Assembly (NCBI RefSeq): GCF_018139145.2
Contig: NC_059471.1
Span: 69,003,520-69,067,519 of the forward strand
DNA length: 64,000 bases
Origin: Gymnogyps californianus
Taxonomy: Eukaryota; Chordata; Aves; Accipitriformes; Cathartidae
Direction of reading: 5' to 3'
Shown here: piece after piece, positions 13,201-25,200 of the stretch
Layout: every line of letters begins with the position of its first letter
Position numbering within the stretch: position 1 is the first letter of the stretch
Notes under the pieces: model-generated
Told to the model about the DNA's origin: nothing
The model's input: only the letters and a program-made list of their open reading frames with translations
Databases searched by the model: none
Position numbers and translations under genes: made by a program

Positions 13201-16200
13201 AACTTCAAAGGAGATGTTCATGAAATGACGAAAGGAAACTTAGGACAATTTTTAAGTTACTGGCTCCAAAATCTCTTTATCTGTGGAAGAGTTTCTTCTG
13301 AGAAGATAGATCGCAGTTTTACAGGCACAAATGAAAATTCAGCTGCATAGAAAATAGATTTTTCAAAGCAGTAGGCTGCAGGGAAATGCTTTGCTAGATG
13401 ACACTATAAATAAAAAGTTACTCATTTTAAAAGACAACATTACAGTGGGGGGAGGGGAATAAATAGAAGGGAGAAGAAATACTGGATTCACTGTGGCTAT
13501 GAGTAAGTGCCTATAAAGAAAGTGTTGTTTTTCTTTTCTAGATCCCTTGCTAGTTTCCAGACAATACTGGAAAACAAGGCTGCTGCTGTAGCTTGTGCAG
13601 TACAAGAGAGGCTTTTTGGTCAGCATTGTTTAATGAGTTATTTTTATCTTGAGTACTAGCTTCCAAGTGCCTCATTTTCTGTACTTGTTATTAATGGCAG
13701 TATCTGGAAAGCCCACATGAAATACAATCCCTCCCTGAAGGAGTCAGAGTCCTTTTTAAGATAGAGTGCTGGGCAAAACGAAAGAACAAGCAACTGTATC
13801 AGAGTATATATTTCCAGATACAGTGAAGGCATTGGGAATGGCTCTGTGATACGCTGCTGGAAGTATATGTTTGACATGTTACACTGATGTGCTTTTTTAG
13901 CTAACAGGAAATAAAGAATATGTTCCCAACACATGCATTTTGCATGGAAGGGACTTCTGCTTTTTCCAGGGTCTCTCAGCAGGGCCAACTGGATGTTGTG
14001 AGGTTATTTTTTTGGCTCTGTTGCGGATGCTAGCTTGTTGTGTGACAAAGACTCGAGACTGTAGCTTTTCCTATGGCACAATAGTTACCTCCCTGGTTAC
14101 TGTTAGCTTACAATTTAGTTGCAAATATAAACAACGTTTGATCATGGCAACTGAAACCTTACCTGCAGTTGAACAGAACTGAATGTTGTTTGGCCATCTC
14201 CATACTAGGAAGTGTTGAGCTTTACCTGTATTACTTGGTGTTTCCTATTTCTCAGCACCAAGTAATAGCTGAAGTGTTAAATGTGCCTTTTGCCTCTTTC
14301 ACTCTCTCATCTGTAAAAATCTAATGCTATTGGTTTCACAAAACTTCTTTGAGGATTCATTTATTTCTAAGAAAAACGTGTTTCCAGGTCTCTCTTGAGT
14401 GAAGTGTGTGTGAGCTGCAGCCTTCAGCCACAGATGTACCAACAGTACATTTCTTCCACACACACTCGTGTCTTCCAAGAAAATGGCAAGCATTGGTCTA
14501 AGCCTTAGTAAAAGGCATTGAAAATACAAGATGTTCTGTGTATCCTCTGAAGGAATAACTGAATGTTTGCAACTCCAGAACATTATGCTTGTGACTTCAG
14601 TTGCTTTAGTTGAATCAGCAGCACAAGATTTGCTTCAGACAAAGAGTGTTCCCTGTGACTGATACAAGGATGGCTTTTTCTGGGAGGACGTAGGACCAGG
14701 GAGCATGAGGAGGATGCATAGCCCTGGGCTGAAGTTGACACCTTCCTCCCTGCATGGTGGCTATCACTCTCACATGGTAGCATCTATCTATTTGCAGCAT
14801 ACCACGCTGCTCTGAACTCATCAGGAGCCAAGTGCATGCTTCAGCTCACAAAGGTCAAACATCCTTCTTGTAGGCTTTATCCAACTGTGGCTTGTCCAAA
14901 TGAGTAAGTGTCAATAAACAGAAAATACCTAGGGAGAGATTACTTCAGTCTGCAGTCTCCCAGTGTTAAAATGTTTTGTCCAGACAGTTTCCATTTCACA
15001 TATTTGTTGCATTTTGCTTTGAAGATTTGCAAAATATCCTGCAGAAAGGACTTCTGGGAATGATAGAAATGTTTCTTGGAAAAAGCTAAGCCATTGAAGA
15101 GACCTGGATTGTAGTGCATGCATTTACACAGCCTAATAAGTAGCAGGGCACTAAGAAACATTGTGGCTGTGGTTACGCCACTTACTTTATAGCATTCAGC
15201 AAGATACTTATCTGAAGTGTTCAGCTTTTCTAATCTGTGGAAATACTACCTTGGTACTATGTCTGGTGATTGTGAGACTTCACTGATATGCAAAAAATGT
15301 AGGTAAGTCCCAGGTGAAGTAAGTTGTTGGAAGGGTACTATTGAAAAATCCTAGTTCTTGTTGGAAGAAAATGCATGTGCTGAAATCATCAGCTGTTCTA
15401 GCACTGATTTAGAATTTGCATTACAAATACTGAGAACTAGTATAAATTACATTGCTGTATGCACTACAATTTCCAGTAGTGTTGAGAAGAGGTTGGAAGT
15501 ATAGCATGGTGAGAAAACAATGCTTGTTAAAGCTGTGAGAGGGATTCTTAAGAAAGGGGACAGGGGAGAGTTAATTCGCACTTTTAGGAAGAAAGACACT
15601 CTTATTAAGGTAGTAACAATTCTCTTTTCTTTGCCTACAGGAAGGAGTTGAAGTGAGGGTTGCCAGAATATTCAATACCTTTGGTCCTCGAATGCATATG
15701 AACGATGGTAGAGTTGTCAGTAATTTTATCCTACAAGCTCTCCAGGGAGAACCACTAACAGTAAGTAATGACCTCTCAGTGACGTGAAGAACCGTTCGCC
15801 TTTATATCCTATCCTCAAGTGCTATGAAAGAGGATGGATTTTAGAAAACACTGAGGTTTCTCCCCCCTCTAAAAATCTAGTCTTTCAGTATATCAAGCTC
15901 AAATGTTTAGAATTACATATGCAAAGATGTGCTCTGGTGATGGTATTGGTGTTCCTTTCCCAGAGAAAAACAAGGCTGCTAGTTGCAAGCTGAGAAAGTG
16001 TTTTAGTCATCCTGAGCTTGAATCTCTGTCTGTCACAACTCTTCTATGGGGACACGGCATGACAAGGCTTACAGAATCATGTTTTGGTACTTATTCCTGT
16101 TGAGGAACTTTCTCTGAACCCTTTTTGGAAGTTAGGCATCTAAATGTCTTTTTGCAAGCTTGGAGATCAGCCTAAATTTTCCATGTATAACATAATGTTA

Positions 16201-19200
16201 AAGGGCTTCAGGCTACATTATGTATTAGTAAATAAAGCCGGCCAGGACTGGTTTTTGTTACCATTGACAAACTGGTGTGGCATGACCCACATCTATACAG
16301 CTAAATTTTCCTGCTGAAACAAGTTGCCACATCCGAACTGTTTGCTGTGAATGGTGTTTGGCTCTTGATAATGCTTAAGCAATGTCACAACATTTTCTGG
16401 GAGAGCAAGAGCTGGCAAAGGCCAATACTCTGCCAAAGATGCTGCTGTTAATTTAGCAATACAGACAGTGCCTGACCTATGCCCTGATCCTGTTTAGTTT
16501 ACTGTTATAAATGAGGATATGTAAAATACATGAGGAGACATCCTGAAACGGGGAGAAGTAGTTTGGAATCTGAGATCAGTTGTGAGCTCATGGAAACGTT
16601 TACAGTTTATGTGACATAAAACAGAAATTTCATACAAATATTTGTTAATATTGCCTAGATTAGAGGAGTGAAGTGCCAGGAAATCACTCAATGGGTTCTG
16701 CTAAATAACTAAAAACGTTGCTAAGTACCTCCATGGGGCAGCTATCTTGAGATTGAGACAGCCTTCCTAATATTGGAGACTGTAAAATCTGGAGTTCAGC
16801 CAGGAATTCCTCTAGGAAGGAGCAGACAATCCAAGGAGAAAAAGGTTGAAAGTTTTGTGGCAGCTTCCACTACCGTGATTCTTGTAGAGTAAAATCTGAA
16901 ACTGGACAGAGCATTGATGAGTATAGATCAGGGAATAAGTCATGCCCAGGCAAGATGAAGCTTGGTGTCCTGTGATAGATCTCCCATAACTTTAATCTTT
17001 TTCAAATAATATGCCAAAATATGGCTACCCTCTGCGAAACTTGGGTAGTAGGCACTAGCCTACTGACAAGGTGAAATCTAGAACTCTTTATAAAAAATAA
17101 AATTAAAAAAGCTCAAATTGTGTATATTCTGCAAAGCAGTACACATCACCTGACTTAAGTACACTGATAATTTTTGACAGATCGGTCTTCTCTGGAGGTC
17201 AGCATTTGCTTACTTGCTTGCTGTTTATCAGTAATTGTTAACTTAGGCAATTTATTATTATTTTTTAATGTCATCAGTGATGCATCTTGGCTACTCTGTT
17301 GTTCCTAACCATTGCTAAATTTCTGATTTACGCTTGTGGTTATTTCAGAGTAACAAGCCTGTAGTAATTTCAGTGCTGTGTTCACTGCATCTCCTAAAGG
17401 TTTGCTTTTTCCCCGGGGATTTACTTTTTTCCTACAAATTACTGTCAGTGCTCAGAGTATGGTAGCAATTATATGATGCTGACTGTGACTTAATGGCCAG
17501 CGTTTACTAGGACATACGACATTTAATGTGTCATATAAGTCAGCATGAAGACTGCAAATGTCAGGGCTTAGTCTTGGGTAGCTGACAAAACCAGTGAACC
17601 CAGCTTGCCTAGTCTCTACTGATAGGAGTCTCTTCGCACTGAATAGGCTAATTGCACAACCACGTGGGTTCAGTACTTCTTCCTTTCAAAATATCAAAAA
17701 AAAAAAAAAAGCATTCAAATTCCTGCAGAAGGAGTTTCATTTTCTTACCCAGGCATCTTCCCAAAGCTGCAGATTGAGGCTGGTTGTGTTTGTTGCAAGA
17801 CACTAAGCAAGTAGAAGGAGACAAGAAGATGGAGCTTCTTGCTTTGACACTTTTGATCCTTGTAGAACTTGCTTGTATCAAAATATGACTGTAACCATAT
17901 ACTGGTTTGTCAGTATTGTATGTTCCCAGGATGGCATCCGGGGGCATAAAGTCTGAGCCTCTAAATGCTGTTTAGAAAGCTTAGCTAGCCTACAGAGCGT
18001 CAGAAGGTACTTCCATTTTTCGAGTTTGTTCCCCAGTGCATGAAGTGAGCTTTTACCATATTTGGCCTCTGAAACGTTTTTTTCATTCATGCTTAGTTTC
18101 TCAGGTTTTATTGAAATACACTAACTGGAAGTTTTGTGAAGCCTTACTGAACATGAAGCAGTTATCTTGTTTTAAAACATACAATCCATGGGATATTTCA
18201 GAGCATCAGTAAGAGAAGTCTGGAGTCAGTGCTGTTCTGTGGGAGAGAATATTGAAAGCTTTTTTTAATTTTTTTGTAACTGCCATGCTGTCTAGACTTT
18301 ATCAAGAATGTAATAGAGGATAAAATAGAACATTTTGCCCAACAACACTGTTCTGCAGGAAGCAACTGTCTGACACTGAAAATTACTGAATATGAGAAAA
18401 GAACTAAGGGGAGAGTTGTTTAGCTGACCAGGTCAAATAAAATGAATTATCAGCAATAAGCAGTAGTTGAGACCAAAAAAAATTTCAGCCTTGTATCATC
18501 ACAGAATTTGGCTGACAGGAATACCAAGTGTTGACCTTTTTAGAAACTGAATGTATTCAGTCTCTTTGTTCAAAGTAGTTGTTCAAATGGAGTAAATAGT
18601 CTTGAGAAAACAATCTTTAATTTGAAGAAATTATAGCCTATGCAGACGTGACCATTGTTGTTTTGTGTTATCATAAAGGAAGGTTTTATTAAGAGAAATT
18701 GGGACGTATTGGGAGAAATTGGGAGGAGGAAACTACATTGTATTTTCCAGCCACTGCCTGCATGTAGGAAAGGTAGCCAAACGGATGACTTTGCAGAAAT
18801 CACGCACAAATGACTTAGTTCTGTAAAGCTTATCCCACAAGCTAAAAGAAAACAAGCAGAAAGCTCTATATACATACATAAAATCTGCTTCCTGTTTGCT
18901 TTGGGAGTCCATCAGGCTGTCAGAGTGCTCTCCTGGTGCGTTCCTCTCAGAATCAGTTAGTTATTGGGTAAACTCTTAAACCCCTGGTCTTACCCAATGC
19001 CTACTGAAATGTGAACTCTCTTGGTTCTGAATCGGCCTCAGAGAGCAGCAGGCCTACCAAGTGACAGACAATGGCATGTATACCAATTGTATTGTCTTTC
19101 CTGTCCCCTAGGAAAACAAACACGCTTTCTATTCTGTCCTTCCAAAAAGCTTTTCTGTTGTAGCAGGTTGATGGTAAGATTTGTGCGTCCACAGTTAAAC

Positions 19201-22200
19201 TTGAGTGTTTTCACCACTTAAATAGGCCTACTGATAGCTTTCAGAATTTAAGTATTCATGTTCTAGGGACTTCAGTACTGCATGCAATTAAACTGTGAAA
19301 AAAATAATGTTATCTGATACCATTATGTACACTTTAAGTATACTTTAATGTCTGTTTGAACTTAAACAACTTGCTTGCTCCAAAGTGCCAGCATAACCTG
19401 AGAAAACTTTTTATTTTTCCCTCCTTAAGATTTTGATACAAATCTGTGACTAGAGGTGACTTTGGGAGTCATATCCTCTAGAAATTATTCTACCTCCCAT
19501 TTCCCCAGATAGTAATATTTAGAGCCATATGATTTTTTTTTTTTGTCCTCATTGCTTTAAATGCTTACAGTGCTATTTTTCTTGACAATTTTTTGAGAGA
19601 CCACTAACATTTGGTGGTCTCTTTGAAGTTGACTGTTGTTAATGGGTGAATAAAAATTGCTTGTCATAACCACATCTTAGTAGTCTGAGGTTTGCTTTAA
19701 ATATTTGGCACTCTTTTCTGGCTGAGTGCATGCTGCAGCATCTTTCAGTGTTCCAGGAGAGGACAAAGCATCACTCTGTCCTACATCCCTGAGAATGTTT
19801 CCTACATGTAGAGTCTGGTTAACAAAATGCCTAAGGATATGTTTACTGGAGACACGTCCAAGAGGAAGGCGACCTTCAAAGAACTGATACTTTGCCAGAG
19901 GCTCTGCAAGCACGTCTTTTTCCATTCCTGTAACATTGAGCTTGTGTCTCAGGTGTTTCTCCTTGGGACGTTTTTCTAGAATGGTGAGGAAAAGATAATT
20001 GGGCTAGAGAGGACTTTTATATGTATGTAACTTTTCTAATTTTCATCTGGTTTTAGGTCTATGGACCTGGAACTCAGACGAGAGCTTTCCAGTATGTCAG
20101 GTAAGCCTTGTTCGTACTGTCCAATATTTACTTCACTTGATGGTTCTTTATGCTTGGCCAACTTTGTATGCATGTGCATTTTAGTCAAAGAAATTATGTT
20201 CATTCTTAGGCCAGCTTTACGTTCAGAAGGGAGTGTCGTGGTTTAACCCCAGCCAGCAACTAAGCACCACGCAGCCGCTTCCCCCTTCCCCCTCCCAGTG
20301 GGGTGGGGAGGAGGAAAGGAAAAAAAGTAAAACTCGTGAGATAAGAACAGTTTAATAACTAAAGTAAAAATAAAAATACACTACTAACTAAGAATAATAA
20401 TAATTGTGATGAAAAAGAATACAACAACAACCAAAAAAAAAAAAAAAAAAAGAAGAAAAGACCAGTGATGCACAATGCAATTGCTCACCACCCGCTGACC
20501 GATGCCAGAGCCACGATCCCCCCTCCCGGCCAACCCCTCCTGTTTATATACTGGGCATGACGCTCTATGGTATGGAATACCCCTTTGGCTAGGTCTGGTC
20601 AGCTGCCCCGGCTCTGCTCCCTCCCAGCTTCTTGCACACCTGCTTGCTGACAGAGCATGGGAAACTGAAAAGTCCTTGGCTTAAGATAAGCGCTACTTAG
20701 CAACAACTAAAACATCAGAGTGTTATCAACATCATTCTCACACTAAATCCAAAACCCAGCACTGTACCAGCTACTAAGAAGAGAGTTAACTCTGTCCCAG
20801 ATGAAACCAGGACAGGGAGACACTGAAGTTTTTAAAAGTACCAAGAAACAAAACGTTAGTTGGTTTAGAACTTTGAATTGAAATATTAACATGTTCTTCC
20901 CTCCAAGGGACAGCAAGTAATGGGTAGGTAAGTTTTTAACGCTGAACAGTTTGTCGCTCCTTGCATTTTAATGCAATACTGCCATCTTGTGTCGTTGGGG
21001 CTGCTGTGGTCAGTGCGTGTGCCGTACATGCACGTGTCCCCTGCCGGGGGAAGGAACCGGTTGAGGGGGTATTGCTGTAGCTAATATTTGCAGTGTAAGC
21101 AAGGCCAAAATGTACTTTCACTACGAAAAAGTGAATCAGTTGTCAGAATCTTTTGTTCTGTCGTGCTAGCTAAACTTCCGTGCCAGGCTTCTGGGTTGTT
21201 TTAAGCATTCTCAGCTTGGAAATTTTCTTTCCCTCTGCTCAAAGTAATAACAGCGGTGACAAACGTTACGGAAACCCCATCAGTTCAAAGTAGCCACTCC
21301 TTTCCTGATTATAAGTCATAATGAAAGGGATCTGGATTTGTATGTCCAGGGGCAAGCTGCTAAGTTTGTTGCTGATAATCCAAAATAACGTTGGATTATT
21401 TTGCTGGGGGGAGGTAGCACCAAAATATTGTTTTTTAACAAACTTGGTTTAAGAATTTCTGAAAGCAACTCTCAAACAACAAACTGCAAAGCAAGTGGTG
21501 GTGTCACGTGCCTCTGTATTACAACTTACTCTATTCCGTTTGAAATGTGTTGGAAATGGACCTTTAAATATGCTTGGGTACTAGAGGGAAGAGGAAGTAT
21601 TAATTGTTTTTTAGTAACTTGATATGTTTTTTATATTCTTTCATATGCTCAGATGAACTGTAGCCAGTGTATCCCAAAGATAATCGCCCTTTCAAACTAA
21701 CCTCCGGTTCAGTATATCTTAGAATAGGGACTGTGGAACAAACAGCCAAGGAAAACATGCACCCATTGAAGTGTACACTGTAAATCTGATTTCAGCATTC
21801 CTCAGCTGCCTGATCTGCTTTACTGGAGCTCTGAGGAGGCAGCTTTCTTTTTAGACAAGAATTTTATTTATAGGGAAGTGGAAATTGCCTCAATCTGTTC
21901 TTCCCTTTTTATAGTGATCTTGTGAATGGGTTGGTGGCGTTAATGAACAGCAATGTCAGCAGTCCTGTCAACTTGGTGAGTATGAGAGCTCCACTCTGTT
22001 GTGTTTACTTTGCAGGGGCCAACATCACCCCTGTTTTCCTTGTCGTCACTGGTGCTGATTTGTAGAAGAAATAAATGGAGGAAAAAAGCTCTTTCCATTA
22101 TGAATAATGCATTCTTCCATGTTTTTTCTTTATCAATAAGATGATTAAGCCCCTAGATGTTGAGATCTTGTAGTTCCAAGAACAGGATAAATTTTCTAGA

Positions 22201-25200
22201 GTTTTTCATTTGTTTTAGCAAAAAGATTTATGTAATCAGAATATTAAAAAAACTGAACAAAATATGAGCAGGGGGGACACACAAAATACACCAAGGAAAT
22301 AACTGAAGTCTGGTTTTAATGAAAAGAAACACTGAAGGAATACTTAGCTCTAAAATAATTAGAAATAACTTCATACTAGCCTTGATTAGAGGAAAATGGG
22401 ATAGTATTTGATGGTATAATTTTCTAATATTGATTAAGGCTGCTTAGAACTTAACTTTTCTAATAAGATTTTTGTTCTGTCCCATTTGTTGTCACCTTAT
22501 TCTCAGCAGTGGATATAAGAATAGAAAAAGGATGCATATGCCAGGTCATTTCTGTGTATGCCAACTTTTACCAAATCAGATATTCAACTCTGCAGGGCAG
22601 TTGTTCACTAGATTGTCCTTTTTTACTGTGGCCATGAATTCATTTCTATGTTTCTGTCCAAATGCTGGTATTTTTAAACCCCATCACATGTTTTGTTTCC
22701 AGAAAACTCAATGTTTGAATCTATATGTACCTAAATGTTCAGCTCTAGCTCAAACAGGATGTAATAAAAAAGAGTTTTGCAACCAGGAAAGCTAGGGATG
22801 GAGGGAATTGAGTCTGATGAAGATGAGCTAATGCTAACAGGAAGCTTTCAGCATTTTGTCCTGAAATGTTGATCGGAGTTCACGTGCAAGTTGGTTTAAA
22901 AAAAAAAGAGTTAAGAAAAGGAATATTGTATAGGAAAGCAAGTAGCCCTTATACATATTGATATGTAAGCTGTAGTAAATACGGAAGCAGTTGTTTGCAG
23001 CTAAATTAGTTTGGTTTCCTAACCTTGGATGAACTGAGAATTTAGCATACTTCATCACATTGTCTGTCCTCAACTCAGCAAAGTCCTTGAATCCAGATTT
23101 CAAACTGATGATGTGGTTGCGTGGGCTGCTGAGTGGCATATGCCTTTACTGTGATTGACGTGCATTTGTCCATTCTTTACAGACTGATTTTTTTTGGGCA
23201 CCCCCCTACATACATTGAATTACCAAGGCAAATGTAATGGAGGGCAACTTTTGTAATGAGTATGGAGCTTGTCAAAGTTACATTTTTTTCATCAAAGTAG
23301 GAATAAGGCATAATGTGTAGCTTTTTCAGAGTTTAACATGACGCTGTTAGAATCGTCTCATGTCAGAAAGCTAGCATGTCATAAGGTGTTTAATTGTTAT
23401 TGTAATGAATATCCCTTCTATTTCTAGGGAAACCCAGAAGAGCACACTATCCTAGAATTTGCCCAGTTAATTAAAAAACTTGTTGGTGAGTATGATAAGT
23501 AGTTCTTAGTAAAGCTTAGGAAGTACGTATTGTCATTAGATGATTATTACTTGATTAGTGTGTGTAATATATGGATAATTTGTCTTTGGATTTCTTAATA
23601 ACTTTATCAAAGGCATTTAATTGTATCCTGATCATATAATTAAATATTAATAAGATAATCCAAATCCTCTCAATTGTATGTAAAATACTGCATGAACAGT
23701 AGAACGAATACATTCTGTGTATCTGTGCAATCTATACCCATTATTTTGTATAACATTTGTGCATTTTTTTAGCTTTGTTTTGGCACAAGGACGATACATA
23801 AATGTAAAACACATGAATAAAAACATCTTGCATAACATCTTAGCTGAAATATGGATACTTCAGCAAGGTGGTTCTTCACAGTTATGCAGGCTGTTCTCCT
23901 TCAGCTGCCATTAAAAATCTCATGCTGTGGTGACAGTCTTTCTGTGCTTTTCACTACCTACCAGTGACTCTCGCAAGGGCTGTCAGCACCTCCCTTGTAT
24001 GTGGCTGGGAAGAAGACACTGTGGCTTTCTCTTCGTTCTTGCTCTGATACCTGTAGCAAATCAGAGCTCTCAAGAATGGAAGCGAAGGGCTGTGCTTAGT
24101 CTTCTGGTGCGGCTTCCTAATGAGGTGAAATACACTGATGCCATTAGCCAAGGCTTTTTAGTCTGTAGATTCCAGAAGTGCTTCTGAGGGATCTGAAAAA
24201 GACAAGTTCAAACATACAGTACAGAAGCTGATGCATGTGATGTTTCTAATACAGGACTATCACCTCTGGAAAACTTCTGTGAATGCACATATCGGAAGGA
24301 AATTGAAAATCACAGCACCAAACCCATCAGGCACATAGAATAATTGTTACCTCCGTGTGTCTGTCTGTTCACAAACAACTTGATCTGTTTCAGTCTGCCC
24401 GGAAAGGCGGTTTAGCTCTACATCCATAAAATCCCGCAGTAACATGGCATGTAAACTATTTGCTAGATTTGGTTAGAGAAATTGTCCTGTTTCTGTGTAT
24501 TGTCATGAGGAAAGGCAAGTACTATGTTGGCTATTTAAATCAGACTGGAGAGTATGGGCAAAGAGGAAGTGAAGTCCTTCTACAATGCAAAAGTGCTAAG
24601 AGAATCACAGAATGGTTGAGGTTGGAAGGGACCTCTGGAGGTCATCTGGTCCAAGCCTTCTGCTCAAGCAGAGCTACCTACAGCCGACAGTGGCCCAGGA
24701 CCATATCGGACAGCTTTTGAGTATCTCCAAGGATGGAGACTCCACAACCTCTCCAGGCAACCTGTGCCAGTGCTGGGTCACGCTCACAGGGAGAAAGTGT
24801 TTCCTGATGTTCAGAGGGAACCTCCTGTGTTTCAGTTTGTGCCCACTGCCTCTGGTCCTGCCACTGGGCACCACTGAAAAGAGCCTGGCTCCATCCTCTT
24901 TACTCCCCCATCAGGTATTTGTACAGATGGATAAATTCCCCCTGAGCCTTCTCTTCTCTAGGCTGAACAGTCCCAGTTCTCTCAGTGTCTCCTCATAGGA
25001 GAGGTGCTCCAGTCCCTTCATCATCTCAGTAACCATTACTCTCTCCAGTATGCCCACGTCTCCCTTGTACTGGGGAGCCCAGAACTGGACCCAGCTCTCC
25101 AGATGTATCTCACCAGTGCTGAGTAGAGGCGAAAGATCATCTCCCTCGATGTGCTGGCAGCATCCTCCTGCTGCAGCCCAGGATACCATTTGCTTTCTTT

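Larger units (their letters stand above)
20101..21914 (+). other. UXS1: UXS1 intron carrying a solo LTR
   Basis: Intron of 1.8 kb. The first 130 bp and the part after 20820 look unique. The middle is the solo LTR at 20234-20814, antisense to UXS1. Confidence 0.85.
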
